64,000 nucleotides of DNA from Akanthomyces muscarius (GCF_028009165.1 NW_026611618.1:1798001-1862000); one strand, 5' to 3'. Positions 20,422 to 32,180 are shown, counted from the first letter of the stretch. A program made the numbers and translations. The notes: a model not told the origin generated them from the letters alone.

Positions 20422-22863
20422 CTATGCGTCAGAGTCGTCGCTACCGTCGGCAAACATGTCGGCCGCCCGCATCCGCCTCCGCGGCTTCCCGACTCCGGAT
20501 CCCGCAGGTGACGGCTCCGGCGGCGCACCACGACTACTGCTAGCTTGCTCCGTCGTCGCCGGCGCTGCCTCGTCCTCATCCATCGGCTCGCCCGCCACAT
20601 CCTCCTCTTCCATTGGCTCACCTGCAATATCCTCCTCATCAATCGGGTCGCCTTCCACATCCTCTTCCTCAATCGGCTCTCCCTCTACATCATCCTCCTC
20701 AATCGGCTCTCCCTCCACATCCTCCTCCTCAATCGGCTCGCCCTGCACATCCTCCATCGGCTCCTCCGATTTCGCCTCGACCAGCTTCCACCGGCCGTCC
20801 TTGACCTCGCTCTCCTCCTCCTCCGTCTTTTTCCCCTCCTCGTCCGGCCTCAACGACGGCGGGCTCTCAAAGGTTTGCGCAAACAGCGCCTGGCTCGCCG
20901 CCGGGAACACGCACCACCCCTCCCACAGGTGCAGCACCAGCCCGACGCTGCGCTTCCACTTGTCGGCGCGCAGCCGACCCCAGCCCTGCCGCTCCGCCAT
21001 GCGCCCGAGCCACGCAAACGTGCCGCGCGCGCGCAGCTGCGCCTCGATGAGCTGCCGGAAGCGCCAAGCATGCCGCACGCCGCTCGTCGACGACGATGAC
21101 AGCACGTCGTTGATAACGTACAGCCCAATCAGACTCGCGCCGCTCAGGTCCGGCGGGCCCCCTTCGTCGTTGTTGTTGGCGGCCGAGGAGGCCACCTTTT
21201 CTCGCTCGCGGTCCTGCTCGCGATCGGGATTCGCCGAGGCGAGCGAAAAAGGCGTCTCAATGTTGGTCATCATCATGTCCACCACCTCGTCGACGCCGCG
21301 GCTGGCGTGCATAATCGCAAAGGCCGTGATTCGGGCAATGTCACCCTTTCGAAGCCTCCCCATGGTCGTCGGCAGTCGTGCCAGGAGATGCGTCAGCTTG
21401 GCCTTTTCCAGCGGGTTGAGAAATGCCCGTCCACCTTCCTCGCCATCCCGATTGTTGGCTTCGTCTTCCAGGTCTTCCTCATCCGACGAGTTGTATTCCG
21501 AGTCTGACACAAACTCGTCCAGCTTCGTCGTGTATTCAAATGGTAGCGGCTTTTCAGGCGACTTCCACGCATGCGCCCCGTCAAACAAAGGTACGTATTT
21601 GCCTCGTGCTCCCCTGGGCTGGGAGCCTGTCACCACCTCCCACAGCCTCCAGCGCAGCCAGATGCCACCTTCGCTGCGGGCGTCCCAGAGCCACGCCCAC
21701 TTCTCCTCTCGCCGTACTTCGGGTCTCGACATGAGCAGCGCTTCAAACTCGGGCCCGTGCTCGAGTATACCCTCGATAACCATGTTGATGAGCTGTATGG
21801 TTCGCACATCCTGCGGAGGCTTCACAGGTACATGTAGAATGTTCGCACGATTAACCGCCACGTAGTTTGGCCCGTAGGAAGTCGGGGGCGCAAAGCCTCG
21901 GTGGAAACCTTGCTGCTGATGTGCATTCTTGCTTCCCGCATCTGCTTGTTCGACGGGCTTCGCGCCAAACGGATGCGAAGCGCTGGACGAGCCCAGACTC
22001 GGCAGCGCCACCGCGCTTGCCACTGCCGAGGACAGGTGCCTGTGCAGCGCCAGGTAGTAGCCGTAGCCCATGTATCTGTTCTGCAGCGCGCTCACCGCCG
22101 CATCCATGTCCGTCGCCGGCGTCTCCGGCGACATTGTCACAATCACCACCAGATTCTTCCGCTCCGTGCCTGTGGCAGGCGCCGGCGGTAGCAGTTTGAC
22201 GTCTTCCACCACCAGATTCGACGGCAGCATCGCCTTAATCGTAGCTGGCGATGTCCCCGGCGGAACATTCGAGAGCCGCAGCGTCGGCCGCGCCACTGCT
22301 TTTTCCTCCTCTCGGTCCGGCGCCTCGCCCATGTCCTCGTCATCGCTCGTCGCAAACGCCTTGCTCAGAGAAGCGCTGCCCAGCTGTTGCTGGGGCCCGC
22401 TGCGGTGGTCCTCGAATCCCATGCTGCTTCGATCGCGCGGGCCCGTCGAGCTCTTGTTAAAGTCCTGATAGGAGCGCTTCTTGCCAAAGCCCATCGGCGC
22501 AGGGCCGAGGCTGCCAGGGCCGCTCTTCAAGCCCGACGACGAAGGAGCTCCGAAATGTCGACGTGAACCGCCTCCACCGGCGCCAAAGCCTTGGCGGGGA
22601 GGACCTCCGCGATTACTTCCAAACACACCATCTCTGCGGCCGCTGTGGCTGTTGTGGTGGTCGTGGCCATCGTCGTCGTCGTCGCGGTCGAAGCTCTTGA
22701 CAAAGTCCTCGTACACAGCCTTTGTCTCCTCCGCCTCACGCCGTCGCTTGGCTTCGGCCTCTGCTTTTTGCTTCTCAAAGACGGACTGCTTGACGGACTT
22801 TTGCGACGCGTCGTCCGGCTTGGGGAAGCCGCCGCTGTTGGCCGCGAAGCCTTTGCCCGACAT
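20422..22863 (-). CDS. U2SURP/SR140-like splicing factor (RRM, SURP, CID)
   Basis: Intronless, 813 residues, predicted nuclear U2-snRNP-associated protein. The N-terminus has the VFEKQKAEAEAKRRREAEET helix and YEDFVKSFD motif typical of SR140. A divergent RNA-recognition motif spans about 194-275, and a SURP module about 355-410 (TIQLINMVIEGILEHGPEFE, then KWAWLW). A helical CID, the domain that binds the RNA polymerase II C-terminal tail, spans about 495-680. The last 110 residues hold six near-identical acidic decapeptides (EEEDVEGEPI type) encoded by a 30-bp DNA tandem repeat, then a basic tail (GKPRRRMRAADMFADGSDD). Its role as a link between splicing and transcription is taken from family knowledge. 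Confidence 0.88.
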   Translation of the reverse strand: MSGKGFAANSGGFPKPDDASQKSVKQSVFEKQKAEAEAKRRREAEETKAVYEDFVKSFDRDDDDDGHDHHNSHSGRRDGVFGSNRGGPPRQGFGAGGGGSRRHFGAPSSSGLKSGPGSLGPAPMGFGKKRSYQDFNKSSTGPRDRSSMGFEDHRSGPQQQLGSASLSKAFATSDDEDMGEAPDREEEKAVARPTLRLSNVPPGTSPATIKAMLPSNLVVEDVKLLPPAPATGTERKNLVVIVTMSPETPATDMDAAVSALQNRYMGYGYYLALHRHLSSAVASAVALPSLGSSSASHPFGAKPVEQADAGSKNAHQQQGFHRGFAPPTSYGPNYVAVNRANILHVPVKPPQDVRTIQLINMVIEGILEHGPEFEALLMSRPEVRREEKWAWLWDARSEGGIWLRWRLWEVVTGSQPRGARGKYVPLFDGAHAWKSPEKPLPFEYTTKLDEFVSDSEYNSSDEEDLEDEANNRDGEEGGRAFLNPLEKAKLTHLLARLPTTMGRLRKGDIARITAFAIMHASRGVDEVVDMMMTNIETPFSLASANPDREQDREREKVASSAANNNDEGGPPDLSGASLIGLYVINDVLSSSSTSGVRHAWRFRQLIEAQLRARGTFAWLGRMAERQGWGRLRADKWKRSVGLVLHLWEGWCVFPAASQALFAQTFESPPSLRPDEEGKKTEEEESEVKDGRWKLVEAKSEEPMEDVQGEPIEEEDVEGEPIEEDDVEGEPIEEEDVEGDPIDEEDIAGEPMEEEDVAGEPMDEDEAAPATTEQASSSRGAPPEPSPAGSGVGKPRRRMRAADMFADGSDDSDA
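20571..20750 (-). repeat. 30-bp coding tandem repeat, six units
   Basis: Six consecutive 30-base units, each close to CCTCCTCCTCAATCGGCTCG followed by CCCTCCACAT on the plus strand, lie inside the splicing-factor gene. The period is a whole number of codons, so changes in unit number keep the frame. Units differ by one to five substitutions, so the array is not brand new. Confidence 0.9.
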
Positions 22864-23313
22864 GACGGCCTCTCTCGTCCAGACAAACAGGGGCGCGCGT
22901 CGCGCAGTTCAACTTGAGTATTGTAGTCTCGTATTTTCTCAATGATCGGCTATCTTGGTGTCATTACGTTTGCGGTTTTCGTAGAGCGTGTTCGTCGTGG
23001 CGGTTGGTTACGATGTTGAGGTGCGTGAGAGATCGCAAACTTGCGTGTCTTGAGCGGCCTTGGAGCTTGCAGCTCGGCCCCACCACGCCACTATGTACAT
23101 GTTACGACATACCATTTTTTACCTCATCAAGACTTCACAGTGAATTCACTCCTACCATATTAAGAATCGAAGGTTTTGATTGTTCATTTTTCAATCATGT
23201 CTATCAGTTAAGTAGCGTCAAAAAATCATCAGCAGTAAGTCAAGTAAAAGCAAACGCCAACGATGTGCACATGCTCAAAGACAAACAGGCAGCAAACCAC
23301 GCCGATTCCAATC
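22864..23313. other. Intergenic, no gene seen
   Basis: About 450 bp holding the splicing-factor promoter and the 3' region of the amine-oxidase gene. Nothing else is seen. Confidence 0.6.
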
Positions 23314-24738
23314 CTACAGCTTTGCCGCCACTTCTTTTGCCAGCTCATCCTTGAGAATCATGCCCGGGTAGCCGCCCCGACTACCATCCTCCGTAATCAG
23401 CCCTTCAAACTTGCCATCCGTCTCCCGTCCCACCCTATCGCCCTCCGGCACCGGCTTCCACTTCCACTTGTCGCCCAGCGCGCCGCCGCGCCCCTCGATG
23501 CAGTCGACCACTTTGTCGCCCAACACAGGGAGGAACTTATACCCGTGCCCGCTGTCGCCCGTGGCCACGAACAGGCCCTCCCAGCCCGGGTGGTAGTCGA
23601 CCAGCCAGTCGCCGTCGCGCGTGTCCGCGTACCAGCACAGCCGCGTCTCCTTCCACGGCCGTCCCTCCAGACCCTCGACGGGCACCAGGTCCCGAAAGGC
23701 GCGGCGCAAATCAATGTCCGCCTCGGTGGGCAGACGCCCGGGGCCGCCGCTGCGTGACGTCATAGGCAGCGACACGACAATCGGCGCCCGCGGCGCGGTG
23801 TGCGAGACAGGCAGCGCGCGCGGGACGGTGACGGGGTTGAGGTAGCCGAAGCTGTGGCGGGCCACCTTGAGCACCTTTTCCTGCGGCGGGATGATGAAGA
23901 GGCCTGAGGAGAGGTTCAGCACCACGGGCTTCTTGGAGAGCGTCTCGAGCTCGTCCTGCGTGATGTCAATGTAGCCGAGGACGTGGCCCGTGGCCTCGAT
24001 GCGACCACGCATATCGATGAGAGCGCCCGTCCACGCACCAGCAGCCACAAAGACGAGATCCGCGCGGAGGACATTGCCAGACGCCAGCTTTGCGCCGACA
24101 ACGCGCTTCCCCTCGGTGACGAGCTCCGTGACTTTCGCATCGACAAAGTTGACGCGCCCGGTGGCCTTGACCCGTCTGTACTGCCACCGCATGCCCTCGC
24201 CCGCATTCGCCCACCCCGAGAGCGTATTCAGATAGCCCCAGTCCCCCGGCCGTCCCGGCGTGCCCAGATGCTCCTTGAGCGCCTGGGCGCTCTCGAGGGT
24301 CTGTATCCTGTCTGCCGGATACCCAGCCTCGCGCGCGATGCGCGCCACGTTGCGCCAGCTCTCCTTTGTATAATCCATGCCCGTCAGCTTACCCTTCTTG
24401 GCCGCTGTCGGGTTGTCCGCCATGAGGAGCAGGCCCGCCTCCGAGTAGCGGCCCTGGCCGCCGAGGTCGTCGTCCCCCTGCTTGCGCCACTCGGCCTGCG
24501 CGACGGCCGCCAGCGCCGAGTAGTGCGGGTCGGCGTAGTCGGCGCGGATGATGCGCGACGAGTCCACGCTCGCCGAGTCGCGGGGCGGGAACTCGCCGCC
24601 GCAGGCACCGGCATCGTCGACGACGGTGATCTTGGTGTTTGCGTACGCGGGACGCTGCGTCAGCTCCCAGGCGGTGCTGAGGCCGAAGACGCCGGAGCCG
24701 ACAATGAGCACGGAGCTGGGGACCTTGTAGCCAGCCAT
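23314..24738 (-). CDS. FAD-dependent amine oxidase (sarcosine / fructosyl-amino-acid oxidase type), peroxisomal
   Basis: Intronless, 474 residues of the DAO superfamily. The dinucleotide-binding motif VLIVGSGVFGLSTAWEL is at 10-26. A cysteine in RLCWYADTRDGDW sits where the monomeric sarcosine oxidase family attaches FAD covalently, and GLFVATGDSGHGYKFLPVLG forms the C-terminal FAD contact. The last three residues are AKL, a peroxisomal targeting signal type 1, as expected for an enzyme that makes hydrogen peroxide. Likely substrates are N-methylated or glycated amino acids; sarcosine, pipecolate and fructosyl substrates cannot be told apart here. No pathway partner is adjacent. Confidence 0.9.
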   Translation of the reverse strand: MAGYKVPSSVLIVGSGVFGLSTAWELTQRPAYANTKITVVDDAGACGGEFPPRDSASVDSSRIIRADYADPHYSALAAVAQAEWRKQGDDDLGGQGRYSEAGLLLMADNPTAAKKGKLTGMDYTKESWRNVARIAREAGYPADRIQTLESAQALKEHLGTPGRPGDWGYLNTLSGWANAGEGMRWQYRRVKATGRVNFVDAKVTELVTEGKRVVGAKLASGNVLRADLVFVAAGAWTGALIDMRGRIEATGHVLGYIDITQDELETLSKKPVVLNLSSGLFIIPPQEKVLKVARHSFGYLNPVTVPRALPVSHTAPRAPIVVSLPMTSRSGGPGRLPTEADIDLRRAFRDLVPVEGLEGRPWKETRLCWYADTRDGDWLVDYHPGWEGLFVATGDSGHGYKFLPVLGDKVVDCIEGRGGALGDKWKWKPVPEGDRVGRETDGKFEGLITEDGSRGGYPGMILKDELAKEVAAKL

Positions 24739-25769
24739 GGTTGGAGAGAGCGAGATGCCAACGTCAAAGGTTCAGTATCGGCAACTCCCTTTGCAGCTCG
24801 TCTTTCTTCTTATTTCCGACAACAGAAAGAGGGGACAAGTGTATGAGGCAAGGGAATGATGCTGGCGAAGCTGTGCCTCGACCAGTAGTTGAAGTGGGGA
24901 GTATAAGTAGGACGGACAGCAAGCCGCCGCGATCGGTGCGCTCGCCGGTCAGTCGAAGTAGACCGAACTTTCCAAAGAGCCGTGCCCCGATGTCTCCACG
25001 TTTTCAGAGCCCACCCTGACGGAACAATGCCCCAGTTGTCTTGTCAAAAGTCAAAGTGTGACACTGTCGAGGGCGTGTTTGATTCACATAGGGCGTGCAT
25101 GAGGAGATCAAAACGTGGCATCAGATGTTTAAGCGACAGATGAGTTTGAGACATTCTTTGCTATTCAGCTAGAGCTAATAAATGCGATCGGTGGATTTGA
25201 TCCGACATCGCCGAGTGTCACGATGGAAGAGCGTGAGAGTCGGACCAGCCGCATGTCATCAGCAATGGCTTCGGTAACGTGTTCGCAGAATGAGGAACAT
25301 CCTCATCTGTCGGTTTGAATTATTTTCCTCTCGTCCTCCACCTCCGCTATGAAAAAAAAGAAGCTCCGCTAACATCTGCCTTCAGCAATAATTTTTTTTC
25401 TCCTCTTCAGAGCATTAGAGCAGACTCGAGACCATGATCCGATCATGGCCAACGGTCCGCAAGCAATCTATGTATAATCGCGTGAAAAAGAAATCTTTGT
25501 GCTTTTTGCCTTGAATCAGGACCGTGCAAAACAAACGAATAATAAATCAATAGCCTCCCCCCTACTGTCCTGTGCCAACGCCAATGCAATGCTTAAAATC
25601 AAAATGGTACAAACGGGTGGCCGGGCTTGCTTGTGTCCTAGCAGGCACCAACACTACCGTTGCGGAAAAGAAGTAGTCATGGGATCGTGACCAAGGGTAT
25701 AGTCATACAAGTTGAAGACGTAGAATCTTGAAATGGCACCGAGCGAGCGCAAATCTCCATAATAGGCCA
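24739..25769. other. Intergenic, no gene seen
   Basis: About 1 kb between the amine-oxidase start and the TBP stop codon. It is AT-rich from 25370 to 25550. No coding signal was found. Confidence 0.6.
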
Positions 25770-26656
25770 TTAGACCTTGCGGAAGTCTTGCAACACAGGG
25801 TAAATCATTTCGAAAGCCTGGTAGATTTCCTCACGCACTTTAGCACCGGTCAAGACAATCTTGCCGGAGACGAAGATCAGAAGCACAATCTTCGGCTTAA
25901 TCATGCGGTAGATCAGACCAGGGAACAACTCGGGTTCGTAAGAACTGAAGTTGTGATGGCGCGAGGCAAGACCCTCCAAACGAATGGGGAACTTGATGTC
26001 GCAGGAGCCGACAATGTTCTGAATCTTGAAGTCGGTGAACTTGGCGTTGAAGCCGAGCTTCTGGATGATACGAGCGTACTTGCGAGAAGCAAGCTTGGAG
26101 TCATCCTCGGACTTGGCACCAGTGACGACCATCTTGCCGGAGGCGAAGATGAGGGCCGTGGTCTTGGGCTCACGGATACGCATAATGACGGCCGCAAAAC
26201 GCTTTCCAATAATGTTAGCACCGCAATGAAACATGAAGATTATTGCGCATGAAGCCAGGTCAAAAGTACCTTTGGGTTATACTCGGCATTTCTGGCATGT
26301 AGAGCAATTGTCTTGAGGTCCAGACGGCAATCGAGGTTCACCGTGGCGACAATGTTCCTTGAGCGATGTGAGCCTCATCGAACACCAGCAAGATAGTTCA
26401 GATGATATACATACTGCAGAGTAGGAGTAATACCACTAGGCCCCTGCGTAGCAGCAGGAGTAGCGGCAGGCGTTGCGGGAGTCACCCCATTTCCGTTGGC
26501 TGCAGGCTGGCCAGGCAGAGGAGGACGCTGGGAAGCATCACCGTTACCGCCAGGTGGCGTGAGCTCGTTGGAAGCGCCGGGGAAGGATAGCGAGCCAGGC
26601 GCAGTGAAGGCCTTGGCCTGCGCCGCGTTGGACGGGTGGGTTTGAATGCCCTCCAT
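25770..26656 (-). CDS. TBP: TATA-binding protein (TFIID subunit)
   Basis: Three exons (26656-26415, 26357-26270, 26201-25770) with introns of 57 and 68 bp give 253 residues. TBP binds the TATA element and nucleates RNA polymerase I, II and III initiation. The variable N-terminus (about 80 residues, rich in Pro, Ala, Gly and Asn) is followed by the saddle domain with its two pseudo-repeats. The first runs [20 protein letters not shown] to [20 protein letters not shown]; the second runs from [15 protein letters not shown] to [19 protein letters not shown]. Both introns fall within or at the edge of the first repeat, which is why no single open frame shows the whole protein. Identification is secure because the core is nearly invariant among eukaryotes. 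Confidence 0.97.
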
Positions 26657-29600
26657 GACTGCGCACAATCAAAAATGACTTCTGTGCTAATGAGCAAGAA
26701 AGCTGAGCGCAACTAGCGAAGAACAAAGTTAGCATCTGAAGTGTAGAAGACGACGAGATGTAACGGGGTGCGGTAGGTGGCAGTGCGCCCAAGCAAGAAA
26801 ATGGGAGAGCATACCAATCGCGGGAGATGAACAAGTGAATGTCTCCCCTACAAGAATTGCTGCTCGAGCAAATAATTTGGTCCTTGCGAAGCGTAGACTG
26901 AAATAGCCGGCAGCGTCAAGGTGGCAGTGAAGATGTGTATCGAAAAGTCGAACACAACAAACCCGCCGGAATCACTTCAAAAGGGCACAACTTGGTTTAA
27001 GATCTGGACTACACAAGCGTGCAACGACCCGAAATCGACGGCGAATATCGCGGGACTATCTTTCGTCGAAAAGGATCGGTTGCAGGCGGAGAGGGAGAGA
27101 CGAGCGAGGGCGTGAAGGAACGTGTTCCAGTTTCTTTGGCCTGATCGCGCGGGGGTCGGGTCCTCGATTCAAGGATATGGAAGCTCGCTGTTTCGCTGTT
27201 TTTGCGCTCGGGCACCGGCAAGGCCGCTTCAGGGTATATAGGTAGGGAGAGTGGTTGAAGAGACGATGTAGGTGTCGAGTTGCAGTGGTGCGACGATGAA
27301 GGGACTGAAGTGAAGTCGGAGACAGACGAAGCTATCCAGACAGGAAAAGTGGAGACGACGAAATGGGCGAGGGAAAATATGAGGCAAGATGTGACCAAAC
27401 GCAGGAGGTAGATACGTAGGGCCGTCGATCGGGATTTCCGCACTAGAATGGCGGAATAGCAGTTGGGGGAGGGCTGGGTACTTATATTTCTTGCCTGTGG
27501 GCACCAGCGCTGGGCTCCCAGGCAACAGGACGACCTGTGGCGCAACCTCTGGCGCACTTCTGGGGGGGGCCAGGCCTCAGCTTAGCGTGACGCTAGCGGT
27601 GAAAGGAGCCAATCATCGGCCGCCAATCTTGTGAATTTATCTCTTTTTCCACCCCATCCAGCCCAGTCCGGCACTAGCGGACCCCTGAGGTACTCCAGCA
27701 ACATCCCGCCGGAGAGGGTACTTGTGCTCTTTGTTTTTGGTGCGCCGGCCACTTGCACCGTCGACAGACCTGCTGGCTTCCGGCTCTGCAGTGAATTGCA
27801 GCACCTTCTCCAGATGGCAAACAGCATCCTCCGCACCTGCACGGACACTTCACTTCCCTGTGTGCCCCCCTGTGTGATGCGTGTGATTTGCGTTGCACAA
27901 CAGGCAATCCGCTTCTTCTCTCCTCTTTCCTCTCACCAGCTGCTCAGAAGCTGGACCACTTTACTGGTACCCAGCCTCTCTGCATTATTACTCTCTCACA
28001 CCTTTTTTCTTTCCTTCCCTCTCTCGTCTTCTTCCTTACCCATGACCACCTTACCAACCACCCCCGCCAGCAGCTGTCTGTCGGTCAGCAACGGTTCGTC
28101 CAGCTCGACACCGGTCCGCGACGAGACGAGAACGATGACGACGGCTACGACACGGCAAAGGGCAACACGCATCCATCCTGTCACAGCGACGGCAGGGATG
28201 GACGTTTTTCTTTCGACGGAGCGATGACCATTGACAACCATCCGACAGGCGCCCAACTCTGCTCGGGCGGCTCCTCTCACAAGCCAGCGATAACCTACCA
28301 CACCACACGGGACCCAGCGACACGGGCTGCCACCCAACCACAGCCAACCAACCTGCCATTCAGTTCCCAACCAGCCGGATTTCAAAAGGAAATTATGGGT
28401 CGCGAAATGGCCGCGTAACTAACTCGTCGGGTCGACTCGCGCCACCACCACATCACCCCCTATTTTTATTTTTTTCCCAGGAGGGAGGGGGCGAGCTTCT
28501 GCGTGATCCACCAGCCTCACTCCGATATTGCTCCTCCCTGCGGACCCTTGTCAGCGTCTTGCTCGCACAGGCAAGAAACTGAGCACAGGTCTCTGAAACA
28601 AAGCAAGACCCCTGAGGGTAAAGGGCCTTTTATTCTCTTTCTCACAAGACCAGGTGGCCTTTTCGTCTCGGCACATCCGCATTACCCACTACACACTTCG
28701 AAGCAATCAGAACCATCGCGCAGGACAAAACAAAAAACCAGCAACAGGTGGTGAGGAAGCAATGTTTCCCGTTCAGTTGGCTTTGTCTGATGCGATGCGA
28801 CACCACGATGCGTGTTGAGCGCTGCGGGCTACCTAGCGCTCGCCACTGCAGGCAGCGCCCGCAAAGAAAAAATCGACTTTGCTGCGCCTGGTTGGCCTGA
28901 CCCTGGCCAAGGCGAGGGGGACCAGCCCTCGTTTGCGTCTGTGAGTCATTGATTGTCCTACGGATACCGCGACCAGCGACGCTCCAGACTTCTGGCCCTT
29001 CATTGGCCTCTGATTGGCTGGAGTGGCAAGTACCCTATACCTCCACCGCGAAGGTGACGCGCCAGTCGTTGCATCGCCTGTGGCATCACTGTCTTGCGCG
29101 AACTTGCGCGTCTCACGTCGTTTTGGTGCGTATTTGACAGGAAAGACGGCCTCTACTGCTGCTCCAAATACGTTGGTCGATTTTCGCTGCGCTTCTGCCG
29201 CCGCGGGAGCTGGAAACTTGCGTGACGGCCTTTCATTTTGCAAGCGGCGAAAATTTCTGCGCCGGGGTCGCACAAGTCCAGGTTACTTGCGATGTCTTAG
29301 CTCGGGTGACCCAGTAAATACTACAAGTACCGCACTAACAATTTTCTCTAATCGTAACCTCGGTCATCGCCAGCGCCGCAGCTTACTCGCCAGAGATTGC
29401 ACAGTGGCACCGGCAGCAACCAACCCCTGCCCTTGACTGTCTTTTTACACTTTGATGTTTGCCCGCTGCTGCAGATTAGCGGATCTGCTCGAGGCTCCAA
29501 CCGACGTCATCCCCGCCGGACCGATCGTGGGAGCAGTCCTCAAATCGTCCATCGTCAATAGAGCAGTAACGTGAACATTCAAGAGTGCACCTCGTAAAAG

Positions 29601-30144
29601 GTCGGGAACGTACGTAGTAGGCTCTTTACACATTGTATCGCCTGGAATGTCTCTGAGACCCCCGTGGGCTTCAGGGTAGCCAAAGGGCGGCGAGCACAGC
29701 CACACAAATCCTTTGTATCCCTCGACGGAATGCACGGGACCGAATGCCCAAGCCAGTGAAAGCCAGAAGTTGTCTCAGATACCTTTGCGCCGTTCTGCGC
29801 CGTTCTCTGTCAATATCAGCAGTAGTGAGAGCCGGCCACTTTTTCGCACGCTGGGCGTGGTTGAAAAACTTGCTGCCATTTCAGATGTTTTTTGTGCTTG
29901 TATTTTTGTCACAGCTTGTAACCTGATGATGTGCTGGCTCTCGCTATTCGAGACACTGTGCCTGGTACAAGTACAAATGAGGTATCAACACCGAGAAGAA
30001 AATGCCAGATGCAGATGAAGGGGTGCCTCCTCCACCCCTCTTGATCGTTTTTGCTGTACAGAAAGAAAGGGCAACAAAGAGAAACAAAACATCGTCTCCC
30101 ACACCCACTGCGGAGTCTTTTGTTGTGTCAAACGTGTTTCTTTT
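26657..30144. other. Long intergenic region, no gene seen
   Basis: About 3.5 kb between the TBP start and the ETF-QO stop. The part next to TBP (26660-27560) should hold its promoter and leader. From 27880 to 28450 there is a CT- and CA-rich plus-strand stretch with a 176-codon frame of low-complexity composition (27888-28418) that I do not consider coding. The rest (28450-30140) shows no protein-like frame. A small multi-exon gene or non-coding RNA could be hidden here. Confidence 0.5.
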
Positions 30145-32180
30145 TTAGGTCATGTAGTACTTGGGGCCCTCGCCACCCTGAGGCACCTGCCAGTTGATGT
30201 CCTGATGGGGAGCCTTGATGTCGCAGGTCTTGCAGTGAATGCAGCTGTGAAGAGCTTGTGTTAGCTACGGTTGCTTCTCGGTGCCACCAACACGGGCCGT
30301 GAAGGAGCGACGACTTACTTTTGCGCGTTGATCTGGAAGCGCACGCCGTGCGGCTTGCTCTCGTCCTCCACGTACTCGTACACGCCGGCCGGGCAGAAGC
30401 GGTTCTCTAGGCCCTGGTAGGCCGGGTACGTCTCGTTGGTGTGGGCGTCCCAGTCCTTGACCTGGAGGTGGACGGGCTGGTCCTCCTCGTGGTTGGTGCC
30501 GGTGCGGGAGACGCTGGTGAGGATGTCAAAGGTGATTTTGCCGTCGGGCTTCTCGTACTCAATCTTCTTGTACTTGTCGGCGGGCTTGGTGGCGGCGTGG
30601 TCGGGCAGCTTGTGCTTGAAGGTCCAGGGCGTGCGGCCCTTGAGCAGGAAGGTGTCGAGGCCGGAGTAGGCGAGGCCGCCGAGGAGGCCGAGCGGGCCGT
30701 GGAAGGACGGGCGCAGGTTGCGCACCTCGCGGAGCTCCTTCCAGATGCTTGAGCTGCGCAGCGAGTCCTCGTAGTCGTAGAGGAAGACAGTGCCCGGGTC
30801 CTCGCGCTCGAGGGCCTTCCAGGCGGCCTTGGCGGCGAGGATGCCCGAGTGCATGGCGTTGTGCGTGCCCTTGACCTTGGGCACGTTGACGAAGCCGGCC
30901 GAGTCGCCGATGAGGGCGCCGCCGGGGAAGGCGACCTTGGGGATGGACTGGAAGCCGCCCTCGATGAGGGCGCGCGCGCCGTACGAGATGCACTTGCCGC
31001 CCTCGAGGACGTTGCGGAAGAGCGGATGCAGCTTGAGCTTCTGGAACTCCTGGTAGGGCGAGAGCCAGGGGTTCTTGTAGTCGAGGGAGACGACGAGGCC
31101 GAGGCTGACGAGGTTCTCGCCAAAGTGGTACATGAAGGAGCCGCCGTAGACGTCGCGCGGCAGCGGGTGGCCCATGGCGTGGACGACGAGGCCCTTTTCA
31201 AACTTGGCCGGGTCCACCTCCCAGACCTCCTTGATGCCGAGGCCGTACGTCTGGTGCTGGCTGTCGTGGCGCAGGTCAAACTTGTTGATGACCTGCTTAC
31301 TGAGGCTGCCGTGGCAGCCCTCGCCAAACATGGTGACCTTTGCGTGGAACTCCATGCCGCGCTCAAAGGTGTCCTTGGGCTTGCCGTCGCGGCCGAGGCC
31401 GAGGTCGTTTGTGGCGACGCCGCGCACCGAGCCGTCGGGCTCGTACAGCACCTCGGCGGCGGCGAAGCCTGGGTAGATCTCGACGCCGAGCTCCTCGGCA
31501 CGCTCGCCGAGCCACTTGACGAGCTGGTTGAGGCTGACAATGTAGTTGCCGTGGTTGCTCATCTGCGGCGGCGCGGGCAGCGGGATGGCGGCCGTCTTGG
31601 TCAGGAAGCGCATCTTGTCGGCGCCGGCGGGCGTCGCGTGCTCGAAGCGCGCCGGGTTGTCGGCGTCGAGCCAGTCCGGGAAGAGCTCCTCGACAGCCGT
31701 CGGCTGGATCACGGCCCCGGACAGGATGTGCGCGCCCACGTCGCCGGCCTTTTCGAGCACGATGACGCGGAAGTCGTCGTTGCCGGCCGCGTTGGCCAGC
31801 TGCTTGAGGCGGATGGCGGCCGAGAGGCCAGCGGGGCCCGCGCCGACGATGCAGACATCGACCTGGTCCGACTCGCGCTCGATGCGGCTCGGGTCAAAGG
31901 AGGCGTCGTCGTCCTGGCGCAGCGCCCGGCCCGAGGTGAAGCGTCGGATGCCGGTGCTGCTGCGGAGCGAGGCGCAGGCTGTCGTCGACGTCCGTGACGT
32001 TCTTTTTGTCGTGGCAACGGAGGGTCTGGAGATTGTGGAGGGCGTTGTCGTCGTCGTCGTCGTCGTCGAGGTGGTGGTGGTGATGCTGCGGCATATAGGT
32101 CGGCCGCTAGTGCCCAGCCGGCTGCCGATGGAGCGAGCACCGCGCTGGACGCATCTCGCCACGGGAGCTGGGGCCGACAT
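30145..32180 (-). CDS. ETFDH: Electron-transfer-flavoprotein:ubiquinone oxidoreductase (ETF-QO)
   Basis: Two exons (32180-30319, 30244-30145) with a 74 bp intron encode 653 residues. The enzyme sits in the mitochondrial inner membrane and passes electrons from ETF (fatty-acid and amino-acid oxidation, sarcosine and dimethylglycine breakdown) to ubiquinone. An Arg/Ser/Thr-rich presequence with a poly-Thr run at about 34-46 precedes the FAD motif [20 protein letters not shown] and the [10 protein letters not shown] block. The 4Fe-4S ligands are C596 ([10 protein letters not shown]) and C622, C625 and C628 (NCIHCKTC), the last three in exon 2. I chose the ATG at 32180 because the frame upstream of it has no ATG start and the sequence after it is a typical targeting peptide. 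Confidence 0.95.
32047..32082. repeat. GTC/GTG trinucleotide run in the ETF-QO presequence
   Basis: Seven GTC units followed by GTG units encode the poly-threonine segment of the mitochondrial presequence on the minus strand. It is a likely length-variable microsatellite outside the mature enzyme. Confidence 0.8.

Noticed and set aside
27888..28418. 176-codon plus-strand frame
   Set aside because: Composition follows a CT/CA-rich stretch; His/Thr/Pro/Gln repeats without a domain.
30849..31997. 382-codon plus-strand frame
   Set aside because: Antisense shadow of ETF-QO; the true gene on the minus strand has FAD and iron-sulphur motifs.
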